Source of the DNA: Photobacterium sp. GB-56
Lineage (GTDB): Bacteria > Pseudomonadota > Gammaproteobacteria > Enterobacterales > Vibrionaceae
NCBI RefSeq assembly: GCF_003026105.1
Contig: NZ_PYNW01000011.1
Span: forward strand, 62,001-126,000
Reading direction: 5' to 3'
DNA length: 64,000 nt
Every line of letters begins with the position of its first letter. Position 1 is the stretch's first letter. Of this stretch, positions 1-11,819 are shown one piece after another. Below the pieces are notes generated by a model. The model was not told the origin of the DNA. It did not search any database and worked only from the letters and a program-made list of their open reading frames with translations. The position numbers and the translations under genes were made by a program.

Positions 1-1
1 A

Positions 2-601
2 AAGATGCACTTCTTTTATTCCCGTCTCAGCAACTAAGGTTTGAACATTATCTGGTGTGACGCCAGCACCTGCCATAATACTGAGCCTATCACCACAATA
101 GCGAACCATTTTTTTGATCATAGCGGCGCCTTCAGGTGCGGTAGCTTCAAGCCCAGATGTCAGTACGCGCTCGCAGCCGCAGCTCATAATGGTATCTAAT
201 GCTGCAAAAGGATCGACACATTGATCGATGGCTCGATGAAAAGTCACCCCTAAGCCTTTCGCTTGTTTTATTAAGCTCGCAACGGTTGTGCTATCGATAA
301 GGCTTTGTTCTGTGAGTGCGCCAATGACGATTCCTTGTAATCCTGCTTGATGGGCTGCATGAATGTCGGCAAGCATGATCTCAATATCGTCACCACTAAA
401 TAAAAAGTCACCTTGGCGTGGTCTGATCATGGCGTAAACCGGAATGTGTGCTTGTTTTGCGGCTAAGTGCATAAAACCAGCACTTGGCGTTAACCCGCCT
501 AGTGCGAGAGAGGAACACAACTCGATACGTGTTGCGCCACCTTGTTGGGCATAGTGGAGTGATTCAAGATTATCGATACAAACTTCAAGTTGAATAGACA
601 T
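2..601 (-). CDS. cutC: Copper homeostasis protein CutC (C-terminus outside window)
   Basis: This reading frame enters the window from the left, so about 200 N-terminal residues are seen. The translation has the CutC TIM-barrel pattern: it opens with [14 protein letters not shown], then [31 protein letters not shown] and, later, TFHRAIDQ and LTSGLEAT. CutC was linked to copper tolerance in E. coli, but its biochemical role is not settled. No clear Shine-Dalgarno sequence precedes the ATG at 601; the start is chosen because it gives the usual family N-terminus. It is cut only by the window edge, not visibly broken. Confidence 0.9.
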   Translation of the reverse strand, partial: MSIQLEVCIDNLESLHYAQQGGATRIELCSSLALGGLTPSAGFMHLAAKQAHIPVYAMIRPRQGDFLFSGDDIEIMLADIHAAHQAGLQGIVIGALTEQSLIDSTTVASLIKQAKGLGVTFHRAIDQCVDPFAALDTIMSCGCERVLTSGLEATAPEGAAMIKKMVRYCGDRLSIMAGAGVTPDNVQTLVAETGIKEVHL

Positions 602-703
602 AATTTTTAATGAAATAAAAAGCGTGTCTTGCAGTGTAGAGGATTAGCAAGGTAGGAGCGAACAGAGACGGGATATAATGTGCGGTTGGTTGTAAATTAC
701 AGA

Positions 704-735
704 TAAAAAAAAGGGCCTGGTATTATCCAGGCCTT
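704..735 (-). terminator. Intrinsic terminator after the peroxiredoxin gene
   Basis: GGCCTGG (714-720) and CCAGGCC (727-733) form a perfect 7-bp stem with a 6-base loop, extended by two weaker pairs. On the minus strand it is followed by a run of eight T (complement of the A run at 704-712), so it should end the minus-strand transcript of the peroxiredoxin gene. A second hairpin, AATAACACC/GGTGTTATT at 791-816, lies directly behind the stop codon and may protect the 3' end. Confidence 0.7.
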
Positions 736-822
736 ATTATATTTCTTATCTTTGAGCTGACTGTCGCTTTATGTTTCGCTGTTTGTCAGAAATAACACCG
801 TGAGCATGGTGTTATTAGGTAA

Positions 823-1434
823 TTACTTCTTACCTAGATCTGCAGTGTGCTCAGATAGGTAGTCTGCTACACCTTTTGGTGATGCGTCCATACCTGCTTT
901 ACCTTCTTCCCACTGTGCCGGACATACTTCACCGTGTTTTTGGTGGAAGTTTAATGCGTCAACCATACGTAGCATTTCGTCAATGTTACGGCCTAGAGGT
1001 AGGTCGTTAACAACTTGGTGACGTACAAGGCCATCTTCGTCGATTAGGAAAGAACCACGGAAAGCAACGCCTGCTTCTGGGTGCTCAACGTCGTAAGCTT
1101 TACAAATTTCATGCTTAACGTCAGCAACTAGTGGGTACTTAACTTGACCGATACCGCCGTCTTCAACAGCAGTGTTACGCCATGCGTTGTGAGAGAATTG
1201 AGAATCGATAGAAACACCAATTACTTCAACACCTTTCGCTTGGAAATCTTCGAAACGCTTGTCAAAAGCGATCAACTCAGATGGACATACGAATGTGAAG
1301 TCTAGTGGATAGAAGAAAACTACCGCTTTTTTACCTTTAGTGAACTCTGCAAAGTTGAAGTTATCAACGATTTCGCCGTTACCTAGAACAGCTGCAGCAG
1401 TAAAATCTGGTGCTTGACGACCTACTAGTACCAT
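823..1434 (-). CDS. ahpC: 2-Cys peroxiredoxin, AhpC/TSA family
   Basis: A typical 2-Cys peroxiredoxin of 203 residues that reduces hydrogen peroxide and organic hydroperoxides in the cytoplasm. The peroxidatic cysteine is C50 in FTFVCPSE and the resolving cysteine is C171 in GEVCPAQ. A GGIG motif (about 93-96) stands where eukaryotic oxidation-sensitive enzymes have GGLG, while the C-terminal helix has YL rather than YF. The gene is divergent from oxyR, which supports OxyR control, although I could not place a convincing OxyR site in the 131-bp spacer. No ahpF is adjacent, so its electrons probably come from thioredoxin or a distant AhpF. The ahpC symbol is by family; prxA would be equally fair. 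Confidence 0.93.
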   Translation of the reverse strand: MVLVGRQAPDFTAAAVLGNGEIVDNFNFAEFTKGKKAVVFFYPLDFTFVCPSELIAFDKRFEDFQAKGVEVIGVSIDSQFSHNAWRNTAVEDGGIGQVKYPLVADVKHEICKAYDVEHPEAGVAFRGSFLIDEDGLVRHQVVNDLPLGRNIDEMLRMVDALNFHQKHGEVCPAQWEEGKAGMDASPKGVADYLSEHTADLGKK

Positions 1435-1565
1435 TTTGGTGCTCCTGAAATATTGGGTTTTGCTAACCTTCGGGGGTTAGCTCCATACTTGGACGAGACA
1501 AACTATAGCCAAACTGTTAAATTGAAAAAAGCGGAATAAACAGATTGAAGTAATCGAAAAATACG

Positions 1566-2462
1566 ATGAATAAGTTTCCCTCGTTAAAACAATTGCATTA
1601 CCTAGTTACTCTATCGGAAACTCGGCACTTTGGCGAAGCGGCAAAAAAGTGTTTTGTGAGCCAGTCGACACTTAGTTCGGGGATCCAGAATTTAGAAGAT
1701 TTATTGAGTTGCCAACTTATTGAGCGTGATAATAAATCCCTTGTTTTTACCAGTATGGGGGATGAGGTTGTGGTGCGTTCCCGTGAGTTACTGGCACGCA
1801 GCCAAGATTTAATTGAATTGTCCCATTCTGCCGGTGATGGTATGGAAGGTCCTCTTCGTGTGGGATGTATTCCAACGATAGCGCCTTTTCTATTGTGTGA
1901 TTTGGTGCAGGAGGTTAATCGACGCTATCCCAACCTTAACTTACTCTTACGAGAAGATACGACCACGAATTTACTTACAGCTCTACGCAATGGTGAAATG
2001 GATGTTCTGATCCTTGCACTACCGATTGAGATTAACGGTATGCACAGTAAAGTGGTTGGGCGTGATGCATTTAAAATGGTGATCAGTAAAAACCAAGCTG
2101 AACGTGTCTCTGTACCGTTACGTTATGCAGATTTACCTGATGAATCCGTCTTCTTACTAGAAAAAGAGCATTGTTTAACTGAGCATGCTGTTTCTGCGTG
2201 TAAGCTAACAACGAAAGAAAAAATTAATCCATTCACTGCAACTAGCTTGCATACCTTGGTTCAGATGGTAGCCAATGGATTAGGAACGACATTTATTCCC
2301 CAAATGGCAATTGAGCACGGTATCTTAGATAACCAGAATCTGGTGGTGATTGAGCCACCAGGCCAAGCGGCATTTCGTGAAATAGGATTAGTTTGGCGAC
2401 CAACGTCTAGTAGGGTTAATACCTTTGAAAAACTTGCCTCTCTCGTTGAAACCTTATTATAA
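1566..2462 (+). CDS. oxyR: Hydrogen peroxide-sensing LysR-type regulator OxyR
   Basis: A LysR-type activator of 298 residues. The N-terminal winged helix (about residues 5-65) carries the HFGEAAKKCFVSQSTLSSGI segment typical of OxyR, followed by the substrate-binding-like effector domain. The redox pair is visible as C203 and C212 in EHCLTEHAVSAC, with the same nine-residue spacing as C199/C208 of E. coli OxyR, so the disulfide switch should work. It is divergent from the peroxiredoxin gene, a usual target. The ATG at 1566 gives the conserved N-terminus. Confidence 0.95.
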   Translation: MNKFPSLKQLHYLVTLSETRHFGEAAKKCFVSQSTLSSGIQNLEDLLSCQLIERDNKSLVFTSMGDEVVVRSRELLARSQDLIELSHSAGDGMEGPLRVGCIPTIAPFLLCDLVQEVNRRYPNLNLLLREDTTTNLLTALRNGEMDVLILALPIEINGMHSKVVGRDAFKMVISKNQAERVSVPLRYADLPDESVFLLEKEHCLTEHAVSACKLTTKEKINPFTATSLHTLVQMVANGLGTTFIPQMAIEHGILDNQNLVVIEPPGQAAFREIGLVWRPTSSRVNTFEKLASLVETLL

Positions 2463-2484
2463 GTAAATTATCACTATATTAGAG

Positions 2485-2548
2485 AAGTCTGAATGGGTGC
2501 CGTTATTATTTGAAATGATAATAAGTGGTATTTTTCAGGCTTTTTTTA
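2485..2548 (+). terminator. Probable terminator of oxyR
   Basis: AAGTCTGAA (2485-2493) can pair with TTCAGGCTT (2534-2542, one G-U pair). The inner part TTATTATT/ATGATAATAA folds further, and the arm runs straight into seven T at 2541-2547. It lies 23 bases after the oxyR stop codon. Confidence 0.6.
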
Positions 2549-3140
2549 TTTAACTTTGTCGTCATAATAAAAAATCATTAATTTGGATTAAAATATCGAA
2601 AATTCTCAATTAAACGGCATTTTAATCTTTTTGTTGTGATGGGTTTAAGTTGCTGTTTTGATGGATTATTTTGTTTTGCGTCACAAACAAAGAATAGTGA
2701 TATTTATCAGTATATTCCTCCTTTGTTTAACTACAGTCTTAATAATTACTTTTAAAATATATTAAATCAGATAATTACCTTCCCTTGATAAAATTATTTT
2801 TGTTTAAAACAAATATTATCAATAAATTCTAACCTCCTCATTGTGTAATAAAATTACGTAACTACCTACAAAAAATATCATTATTAAAACAAGTTGTTGA
2901 TTCCGAGTTATTTACTGACTTTTGTTTTAATTCAGTGTTTTGACTTTTTACTCTAATTTTTTTAACTTTTTGTTTTTGAAAGGTTTTGTTGTTTTATTGT
3001 GATTTTGGTTAGAAAAGGTGAAATTTGCTTTTTGTTATATGTTGCGGCAACGTAAAGGGAAAGTTAAGAAGTAAATAACATTAAAAAGCTCTTGAGGCTT
3101 ATTGATAAAAGTAGTGATTAAGTTACAAGGATGGGGCGTT
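2549..3140. other. AT-rich spacer upstream of aceB
   Basis: About 590 bases without a supported gene. The stretch is very AT-rich and has A- and T-tracts (for example near 2800-2960) suited to bent promoter DNA. An 11-base near-palindrome, GTTGCGGCAAC, lies at 3041-3051, about 90 bases before the aceB start, and could be an operator, but I cannot assign it. An open frame of 38 codons from ATG 2639 lacks a ribosome-binding site. Glyoxylate-shunt promoters are usually strongly regulated, so control sites are expected here, but none matches a consensus I can name. Confidence 0.4.
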
Positions 3141-4754
3141 ATGGCAGATACTGCGGTTCAATCTAATTACCAAATGAAATTATCATTACAGCAACCGTTA
3201 ACAGAAACTCAGCGTGAAATCCTAACTGATGACGCGTTGCTTTTTTTAGAACGCTTAGTGGATCGTTTTGCTGAACGTGTTCCATTGTTGCTAGAAGATA
3301 GAGAACGTCGTCAATGCTTGATAGATAAAGGGCAATTACCTGACTTCAACCCTGAAACAGAGTCTATTCGACAAGCAGAGTGGAAGATTCAGAATATTCC
3401 AGCAGATTTGCAAGACCGACGAGTTGAAATAACAGGCCCTGTGGATCGTAAAATGGTTATTAATGCACTTAACGCCAATGTGAAAGTGTTTATGGCTGAC
3501 TTTGAGGATTCCTTCGCGCCGGCATGGAATGAAGTTATTGAAGGTCAGCGTAATCTGCGGGATGCGGTGAATGGTACGATTAGCTATACCAATCCCAACA
3601 CTGGTAAGCATTATCAACTTGCTGATGATCCTGCAGTATTAATCTGCCGTGTGAGGGGATTACACCTTCCAGAAAAACATGTGCTGTGGAATGGAAAACC
3701 CATCCCTGGGGCGCTATTAGACTTTGCCTTATACTTTTTCCTGAATCAAAAAGCATTACTAGCCAAAGGCAGTGGTCCTTATTTCTACCTACCAAAACTA
3801 CAGGCTTATCGTGAAGCCGCATGGTGGAGTGATGTGTTTAGCTACACCGAAGATGAGTTCGGTTTAATGCGCGGAACAATTAAAGCAACGGTACTTATTG
3901 AAACATTACCTGCCGTGTTTGAAATGGATGAAATCCTTTTTAGTTTGAAAGAACATATTGTTGGGCTTAATTGCGGTCGTTGGGATTATATCTTTAGCTA
4001 CATTAAAACCCTTCGCCAGTATCCCGATCGTATTTTGCCTGATCGCCAAGTTGTAACCATGGAAAAACCGTTCCTTAATGCTTATTCACGTTTGCTGGTG
4101 AAAACCTGCCACCGTCGTGGCGCATTTGCGATGGGAGGCATGGCCGCTTTTATTCCATCTAAAGAAGCAGAGCGTCAAGCATGGGTGCTTAATAAAATTC
4201 AAACAGATAAAGCACTGGAAGCGAGTAATGGTCATGACGGTACATGGGTTGCACATCCAGGTTTGGCTGACACCGCTTGTGGAGTCTTTGATCAGGTACT
4301 GGGTGATCGTAAAAATCAATTAGATATTACCCGAGACGGCGATGCACCCATTACTGCTGATGAGTTATTAGCGCCGTGTGATGGTGAGCGTACAGAAGAG
4401 GGGATGCGTCATAACATTCGTGTTGCGGTGCAATATATTGAAGCTTGGATCTCCGGCAATGGCTGTGTACCTATCTATGGCTTAATGGAAGATGCAGCAA
4501 CAGCTGAAATATCGCGAGCTTCAATATGGCAATGGATTAAACATGGTAAAGCATTATCAAACGGTAAAGTCGTAACTAAAGCTTTATTTGAGCAAATGCT
4601 AATAGAAGAAATGCGAGTTGTAGAAGCTGAGCTCGGTGATGAGCGCTTTAAGCAAGGGCGATTTGATGAAGCTGCAGCATTAATGGCAAAACTAACGACA
4701 AGTGAAGAGTTAGATAATTTCTTAACCCTTCATGGCTATGAATATTTGAATTAA
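3141..4754 (+). CDS. aceB: Malate synthase A
   Basis: Condenses glyoxylate with acetyl-CoA to malate, the second step of the glyoxylate shunt. The family signature KEHIVGLNCGRWDYIF is present, as are VFMADFEDS and an intact C-terminal region. The frame is open from a TTG at 3102, but the ATG at 3141 is preferred: AAGGA lies about ten bases before it and the product (537 residues) then matches the usual length of about 533 for the A isoform. aceA follows after 134 bases on the same strand, so the two probably form one operon. No aceK (isocitrate dehydrogenase kinase) follows aceA, unlike in E. coli. Confidence 0.96.
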   Translation: MADTAVQSNYQMKLSLQQPLTETQREILTDDALLFLERLVDRFAERVPLLLEDRERRQCLIDKGQLPDFNPETESIRQAEWKIQNIPADLQDRRVEITGPVDRKMVINALNANVKVFMADFEDSFAPAWNEVIEGQRNLRDAVNGTISYTNPNTGKHYQLADDPAVLICRVRGLHLPEKHVLWNGKPIPGALLDFALYFFLNQKALLAKGSGPYFYLPKLQAYREAAWWSDVFSYTEDEFGLMRGTIKATVLIETLPAVFEMDEILFSLKEHIVGLNCGRWDYIFSYIKTLRQYPDRILPDRQVVTMEKPFLNAYSRLLVKTCHRRGAFAMGGMAAFIPSKEAERQAWVLNKIQTDKALEASNGHDGTWVAHPGLADTACGVFDQVLGDRKNQLDITRDGDAPITADELLAPCDGERTEEGMRHNIRVAVQYIEAWISGNGCVPIYGLMEDAATAEISRASIWQWIKHGKALSNGKVVTKALFEQMLIEEMRVVEAELGDERFKQGRFDEAAALMAKLTTSEELDNFLTLHGYEYLN

Positions 4755-4888
4755 ACGCAGTCGCGTTTGAGTAAAACTGAGGATCCGCGGTAGTTGAGGG
4801 TAAGCAGTAATAGAACCACCTTAGAACGTAATATCAATTGACCATCATACCAACGGATTAATGCGGACAGAGACGAGGGATAACCATT

Positions 4889-6196
4889 ATGACATTAACA
4901 CGCCAACAGCAAATCGAAGCAATTGAAAAAGACTGGGCAGAAAACCCACGTTGGAAACATGTTAAACGTACCTACACTGCGGAAGAAGTCATTAACCTGC
5001 GCGGCTCATTTGCACCTGCAAATACGATTGCCCAGCGTGGCGCAGATAAATTATGGCAATTAGTGAATGGTGATGCCAAAAAAGGCTATGTAAATTGTCT
5101 TGGCGCTTTAACTGGCGGTCAGGCAGTACAACAAGCAAAAGCCGGGATTGAAGCGATTTATTTATCAGGTTGGCAGGTTGCGGCTGATAATAATACTGCG
5201 TCGACCATGTATCCTGATCAATCTCTCTATCCTGTCGATTCAGTACCTGCGGTTGTTAAACGTATCAATAATTCGTTCCGTCGCGCAGATCAAATTCAGT
5301 GGGCGAATGGTGGTAACCCTGAAGATGGCGTTGATTACTTTTTACCTATTGTTGCCGACGCAGAAGCCGGATTTGGTGGCGTATTAAATGCGTATGAATT
5401 AATGCGTAGCATGATTGAAGCAGGGGCGGCTGGTGTTCACTTTGAAGACCAATTAGCATCGGTGAAAAAATGTGGTCATATGGGCGGTAAGGTATTAGTA
5501 CCGACACAAGAAGCGGTACAAAAGTTAGTTGCAGCTCGTCTTGCGGCTGACGTGGCGGGAACCACGACTTTAGTGATTGCTCGTACCGATGCCAATGCAG
5601 CAGATTTATTAACGTCCGATTGCGATCCGTATGATAAAGATTTCATTATTGGAGAGCGTAGCGCAGAAGGTTTTTATCGTGTTCGTGCAGGGATTGATCA
5701 GGCCATTGCTCGTGGCTTAGCGTATGCGCCTTACGCTGATTTAATTTGGTGTGAAACAGCAACACCATGCTTAGAAGAAGCACGTAAGTTTGCAGAAGCC
5801 ATTCATGAACAATACCCAGATCAACTCCTGGCTTATAACTGTTCACCTTCTTTTAACTGGGAGAAAAACCTTGATGCTGAAACCATTGCTAAATTCCAGC
5901 AAGAACTTTCCGACATGGGCTATAAATACCAGTTCATTACATTAGCGGGTATTCATAATATGTGGTTCAACATGTTTGAATTAGCCCATGCTTATGCGCA
6001 AGGTGAAGGTATGCGCCATTACGTTGAAAAAGTTCAGCGCCCTGAATTTGAAGCAGCCGATAAAGGTTATACCTTTGTTGCTCACCAGCAAGAAGTGGGA
6101 ACAGGGTACTTTGATACCATGACCAATACGATTCAAGGGGGGAATTCTTCAGTGACCGCATTGACGGGGTCTACAGAAGAAGAGCAATTTAAGTAA
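4889..6196 (+). CDS. aceA: Isocitrate lyase
   Basis: Cleaves isocitrate to glyoxylate and succinate, the entry step of the glyoxylate shunt. At 435 residues it matches the E. coli enzyme. The catalytic loop KKCGHMGGK places the active cysteine at C195, and the metal-binding segment ADAEAGFGG (157-165) and the EDQLAS stretch are intact. GAGGGA lies eight bases before the ATG. It is the second gene after aceB, and a strong bidirectional terminator follows at 6318. Confidence 0.97.
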   Translation: MTLTRQQQIEAIEKDWAENPRWKHVKRTYTAEEVINLRGSFAPANTIAQRGADKLWQLVNGDAKKGYVNCLGALTGGQAVQQAKAGIEAIYLSGWQVAADNNTASTMYPDQSLYPVDSVPAVVKRINNSFRRADQIQWANGGNPEDGVDYFLPIVADAEAGFGGVLNAYELMRSMIEAGAAGVHFEDQLASVKKCGHMGGKVLVPTQEAVQKLVAARLAADVAGTTTLVIARTDANAADLLTSDCDPYDKDFIIGERSAEGFYRVRAGIDQAIARGLAYAPYADLIWCETATPCLEEARKFAEAIHEQYPDQLLAYNCSPSFNWEKNLDAETIAKFQQELSDMGYKYQFITLAGIHNMWFNMFELAHAYAQGEGMRHYVEKVQRPEFEAADKGYTFVAHQQEVGTGYFDTMTNTIQGGNSSVTALTGSTEEEQFK

Positions 6197-6317
6197 ACCT
6201 AAAAACAGTTTTAAGATAACGTGTTTATAGTAGTGACTATCCTAGCAGTGTTGTTATCAACAGTACTCATGTATTAAGCCGCATATAATACCAGTACTTG
6301 TTAATTACGTTATCATC

Positions 6318-6343
6318 GGGGAGCAGTGATGCTCCCCTTTTTT
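6318..6343. terminator. Bidirectional terminator between aceA and the CBS gene
   Basis: GGGGAGCA (6318-6325), loop GTGA, TGCTCCCC (6330-6337), then six T. It ends the aceBA transcript. The convergent minus-strand CBS gene stops at 6345, and its transcript would run into the same perfect 8-bp stem. Confidence 0.85.
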
Positions 6344-6344
6344 A

Positions 6345-6812
6345 TTAATCAAGAATATCAAGGGTATCTAAATCAGGCTCAATAGGATCGACTTCTTCTT
6401 GCATTTCTACCAGTGAAATTGCAATTGATACAAAATCACTATCTGTAATAATACCCACTAATTTTTTATTTTTTAGTACGGGTAAGCAACCTATTTTATG
6501 CTTTTGCATATAAAGTGCTGCTTCTTTTAATCCTGCACGATAATCCACACTCATTATTTTTGTTTTCATGCCTTGTTCAATTAAAACATCAAGTGGGGAA
6601 GACAGTGGATTTTCAATAATTGATTTTAGATTGGAATCTTGGGCTGACAAAATATCGCGCTGGCTTACTAACCCGATAAGTTCATTGTTGTGGTTGGTGA
6701 TCGGTATATGGCGAATAGATAAAGTATCCATCATTTCTTTCGCATCAAGCAACGTATCATTACGTGACAAAGTACGCGGTTGGGGTGTCATCATATCGGC
6801 AACGGTAAACAT
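6345..6812 (-). CDS. Tandem CBS-domain protein
   Basis: A stand-alone protein of 155 residues with two CBS domains (MFTVADMMTPQPRTLS at the start; a second repeat with GCLPVLKNKKLVGIITDSDFV). CBS pairs bind adenine nucleotides or similar ligands and act as energy sensors. The frame is open upstream to 6998, but the ATG at 6812 is preferred because GGAGG precedes it and the CBS fold begins there. It resembles AcuB-like proteins, and convergence with the glyoxylate-shunt genes fits acetate metabolism, but that link is only inferred. Confidence 0.8.
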   Translation of the reverse strand: MFTVADMMTPQPRTLSRNDTLLDAKEMMDTLSIRHIPITNHNNELIGLVSQRDILSAQDSNLKSIIENPLSSPLDVLIEQGMKTKIMSVDYRAGLKEAALYMQKHKIGCLPVLKNKKLVGIITDSDFVSIAISLVEMQEEVDPIEPDLDTLDILD

Positions 6813-7050
6813 ATAAACCTCCATGCAATACTGCAAAAAATCGCGAACGGTGGTTCTATTCGCTGATCTTTTTTCAATATATCGGAATACGTTGTTTGCA
6901 CGCATGATGAATATCAAATATTTCAATATAATATTTGTGGTCTTTATTCCTTGGTGGGATGAGTGTTTGATATCAGACGATATGAAAGAAATTCTCATAT
7001 TACGAGATCTAAATTACAGTTGGGTTTCGCATCTTAAGGGAAGTTAAGTA

Positions 7051-7056
7051 TATAAT
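7051..7056 (+). promoter_or_regulatory. Candidate -10 element for queA
   Basis: A perfect TATAAT lies 32 bases before the queA start codon. The matching -35 region is weak, so a transcript start near 7063 is only a prediction. Confidence 0.5.
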
Positions 7057-7087
7057 GCCCGCTTGCTGTGATTTAGGGCGTAATACA

Positions 7088-8140
7088 ATGCAAGTTTCAG
7101 ATTTTGATTTTGACTTACCAGATGAGCTGATTGCTCGTTATCCTCAACCTGAACGTACCGCGAGTCGTTTATTACAAATGACGGGCAATACGGGTGAATT
7201 GGCACATAAAGGTTTTAAAGATGTGCTAGATCTTGTACAAGCTGGTGATTTACTTGTATTTAATAATACTCGTGTGATCCCTGCGCGTATGTTTGGACAT
7301 AAAGCTTCAGGTGGTAAAATTGAAGTTTTAGTTGAGCGTATGCTTGATGAAAAATCTATTTTAGCGCATGTTCGTGCCTCTAAGCCGCCGAAACCAGGTA
7401 ATGAATTATTATTGGGTGAAAATGGTGAGTTTTCAGCTGAAATGGTTGCCCGTCATGATGCATTGTTTGAAATTCGTTTTAATAGCGATAAAACAGTGCT
7501 GGAGATCTTAGATGCAGTGGGTCATATGCCGTTGCCTCCTTATATTGATCGCCCAGATGAAGATGCTGATAAAGAGCGCTACCAAACAGTATATAATGCC
7601 AAGCCTGGTGCGGTAGCTGCACCAACAGCAGGCTTACACTTTGACGATAAGCTAATGGCGGATCTAAAAGCAAAAGGTGTTAATTTTGCTTTTGTCACTC
7701 TGCATGTCGGTGCTGGTACGTTCCAGCCTGTGCGTGTTGATGATATCAATGATCACCATATGCATTCTGAATATGTGGAAGTTCCTGAAGAGGTTGTTAC
7801 TGCTGTTAACGAGACGCGTGCAAATGGCGGACGAATTATTGCTGTGGGGACAACATCTGTACGTTCATTAGAAAGTGCCGCACAAGATGCCCTAAAAAAT
7901 GGTACTGAATTTAAGCCATTTTTTGGTGATACTGAGATCTTTATTTACCCGGGTTATCAGTTCCAACTCGTGGATGTGTTGATTACTAATTTCCACTTAC
8001 CAGAATCAACATTAATTATGTTAGTTAGTGCTTTTGCGGGTTATGAAAACACCATGAATGCCTATCATGAAGCAGTAGCAAATAAATACCGCTTCTTTAG
8101 TTATGGCGATTCAATGTTTATCACTCGTAAAGATGTATAA
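7088..8140 (+). CDS. queA: S-adenosylmethionine:tRNA ribosyltransferase-isomerase QueA
   Basis: Transfers and rearranges the ribosyl part of S-adenosylmethionine onto preQ1-modified tRNA to give epoxyqueuosine. The start [20 protein letters not shown] and the PTAGLHF signature identify the family. The frame is open from 7055, but starting at the ATG at 7088 gives 350 residues and the family N-terminus. Its partner tgt follows on the same strand, so the two last-stage queuosine genes are neighbours as in E. coli. Confidence 0.96.
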   Translation: MQVSDFDFDLPDELIARYPQPERTASRLLQMTGNTGELAHKGFKDVLDLVQAGDLLVFNNTRVIPARMFGHKASGGKIEVLVERMLDEKSILAHVRASKPPKPGNELLLGENGEFSAEMVARHDALFEIRFNSDKTVLEILDAVGHMPLPPYIDRPDEDADKERYQTVYNAKPGAVAAPTAGLHFDDKLMADLKAKGVNFAFVTLHVGAGTFQPVRVDDINDHHMHSEYVEVPEEVVTAVNETRANGGRIIAVGTTSVRSLESAAQDALKNGTEFKPFFGDTEIFIYPGYQFQLVDVLITNFHLPESTLIMLVSAFAGYENTMNAYHEAVANKYRFFSYGDSMFITRKDV

Positions 8141-9569
<1,429 letters not shown>

Positions 9570-9585
9570 AACGAGGACGTTATAA

Positions 9586-9921
9586 ATGAGTTTCTTTATC
9601 TCACAAGCACACGCAGCAGCAGAAGGTGCCCCTCAGGGCGGAAGCATGCAGCTATTTATTATGCTTGGTTTATTTGCTGTTATTTTTTACTTCATGATTT
9701 ATCGTCCACAAGCTAAGCGTGTGAAAGAGCACAAAGCGCTAATGAGCTCGATGGGCAAAGGTGATGAAGTAATGACGAACGGTGGTCTACTAGGCCGTAT
9801 TACTAAAGTTTCTGCTGAAAGTGATTACATTGTTCTAGCACTTAACGACAATACGGAAGTAACAATTAAAAAAGATTTCATTACGGCTGTTTTACCAAAA
9901 GGCACAATGAAGTCGCTTTAA
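9586..9921 (+). CDS. yajC: Sec translocon accessory subunit YajC
   Basis: A 111-residue single-pass inner-membrane protein found with SecDF. The transmembrane segment LFIMLGLFAVIFYFMIYRP spans about residues 22-40; the rest is a small cytoplasmic domain with GDEVMTNGGLLGRI. It starts 16 bases after tgt and 32 bases before secD. Confidence 0.95.
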   Translation: MSFFISQAHAAAEGAPQGGSMQLFIMLGLFAVIFYFMIYRPQAKRVKEHKALMSSMGKGDEVMTNGGLLGRITKVSAESDYIVLALNDNTEVTIKKDFITAVLPKGTMKSL

Positions 9922-9953
9922 TATAAAAACATTCGCTTTGAAGGATCATAGCA

Positions 9954-11807
9954 GTGCTTAACCGATACCCCCTGTGGAAGAACCTGATGGTGTTGTTTGC
10001 GCTTATCATTGGTTTGCTTTATGCACTTCCTAACGTATACGGTGAAGATCCAGCGATTCAAATTACCGGGGCGCGTGGCGCCTCGGTTAATATGAGTGCT
10101 TTGGATACTGTCATCGAAGATTTAAAAAAGAACAATATCCCATACAAGTCAGCTGTTTTTGAAAAAGGTTCAGTGCTTGTCCGCTTTAATGATACTGATA
10201 CCCAAATCAGTGCTCGCGATATCTTAAATAGTGAGTTAGGTAATGATTATGTTGTCGCACTAAACCTTGCAGCTTCCACTCCTTCATGGCTTGAATCTAT
10301 TGGTGCATCACCAATGAAATTGGGTCTCGATTTACGTGGTGGTGTTCATTTCTTAATGGAAGTGGATATGGATGCGGCTATGGATAAACTTCTTGGTCAA
10401 CAAGAAGAAACATTCCGTACTGAGCTTCGTGAAGAAAAAATTCGTTACCGTGCAATCAGTAAAACAAAAGACAGTGTTCAAGTTCGTCTTCGTGATGAAG
10501 CGCAATTGGAACAAGCTGAACTCGCGTTAGAAAAATTGCATCCTGATATGCTGTTCACAACCAGTAAAATCAATGGTCGTTATGTATTAACGGCGAAGTT
10601 TACTGAAGAACGTTTACAGGAAATCCGTAATTATGCTGTCGATCAAAACATCACCATTTTACGTAATCGTGTAAATGAACTCGGTGTTGCTGAGCCATTA
10701 GTACAGCGCCAAGGCGCAAACCGTATAGTGGTAGAGCTACCTGGGGTTCAAGATACGGCTCGTGCAAAAGAAATTTTAGGTGCGACAGCAACGCTTGAAT
10801 TCCGTGAAGTTGATAATAATGCTGATTTAGCTGCGGCTGCGGCTGGACGAGTACCGGCTGGCAGTGAAGTAAAAATGACCCGTGATGGCCGCCCTGCGGT
10901 ACTAAAAAAACGTGTCATTCTTGCGGGCTCTCATATTACGGATTCAAGTTCGAGTGCGGATGAATATGGTCGTCCACAAGTTAACATCTCGCTAGATACC
11001 GAAGGTGGTAGCAAGATGACAGCTTTCTCGAAAAATAATATCGGTAAGTTGATGGCAACGGTTTTCACTGAATATAAAGACAGTGGTAAGCGAACGCCTG
11101 AAGGGAAAGTTATCCTGACTAAACACGAAGAAGTTATAAACCAAGCAACGATTCAATCTGCACTTGGCCGAAGCTTCCGTATTACAGGTATCGACTCTCA
11201 AGCTGAAGCACACAACTTATCATTATTATTACGAGCAGGTGCATTGATTGCGCCAATATCGATAGTTGAAGAGCGTACGATTGGTCCATCAATGGGTCAG
11301 CAAAACATCGATATGGGTGTACAAGCATGTATCTGGGGTATGGTTGCGGTAATGCTATTTACGCTGCTTTACTACCGTGGGTTTGGCATGATTGCTAACT
11401 TAGCATTGATAATGAACTTAGTGCTTATTATCGGCATTATGTCGATGATCCCGGGGGCTACCATGACCTTACCAGGTATTGCTGGTATCGTACTGACTGT
11501 CGGTATGGCGGTTGATGCCAACGTGCTTATTTTTGAACGTATTCGAGAAGAGCTTCGTGAAGGACGTAGTCCACAACAGGCAATTCAACAAGGCTATGGA
11601 AATGCGTTTAGCACGATTGCAGATGCAAACATCACAACCTTAATTACAGCAATTATTTTGTTTGCTGTGGGTACGGGCGCAATTAAAGGTTTTGCCGTGA
11701 CATTATCGATTGGTATTTTAACGTCGATGTTCACCGCAATTATTGGTACACGTGCTGTTGTTAACTTGATCTATGGCGGTAAACGCGTAGATAAGTTGTC
11801 GATTTAA
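9954..11807 (+). CDS. secD: Protein translocase subunit SecD
   Basis: SecD uses the proton motive force to help pull preproteins out of SecYEG. At 617 residues it has the family layout: one N-terminal transmembrane helix (about 10-28), the large periplasmic P1 domain with [14 protein letters not shown], then five C-terminal helices with [19 protein letters not shown]. The start is a GTG with AAGGA nine bases upstream. secF starts 13 bases after its stop, and the secF ribosome-binding site overlaps the secD stop codon, which suggests translational coupling. Confidence 0.96.
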   Translation: MLNRYPLWKNLMVLFALIIGLLYALPNVYGEDPAIQITGARGASVNMSALDTVIEDLKKNNIPYKSAVFEKGSVLVRFNDTDTQISARDILNSELGNDYVVALNLAASTPSWLESIGASPMKLGLDLRGGVHFLMEVDMDAAMDKLLGQQEETFRTELREEKIRYRAISKTKDSVQVRLRDEAQLEQAELALEKLHPDMLFTTSKINGRYVLTAKFTEERLQEIRNYAVDQNITILRNRVNELGVAEPLVQRQGANRIVVELPGVQDTARAKEILGATATLEFREVDNNADLAAAAAGRVPAGSEVKMTRDGRPAVLKKRVILAGSHITDSSSSADEYGRPQVNISLDTEGGSKMTAFSKNNIGKLMATVFTEYKDSGKRTPEGKVILTKHEEVINQATIQSALGRSFRITGIDSQAEAHNLSLLLRAGALIAPISIVEERTIGPSMGQQNIDMGVQACIWGMVAVMLFTLLYYRGFGMIANLALIMNLVLIIGIMSMIPGATMTLPGIAGIVLTVGMAVDANVLIFERIREELREGRSPQQAIQQGYGNAFSTIADANITTLITAIILFAVGTGAIKGFAVTLSIGILTSMFTAIIGTRAVVNLIYGGKRVDKLSI

Positions 11808-11819
11808 GGAGTCGCAGAG

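Noticed and set aside
1435..1565. OxyR binding site in the ahpC-oxyR spacer
   Set aside because: Expected from gene context, but only a CTATAG core was seen; the four-part ATAG/CTAT pattern could not be fitted.
2639..2755. 38-codon frame in the aceB upstream region
   Set aside because: No Shine-Dalgarno sequence, unusual Cys/Phe-rich composition, and a single frame of this length is expected by chance in 600 AT-rich bases.
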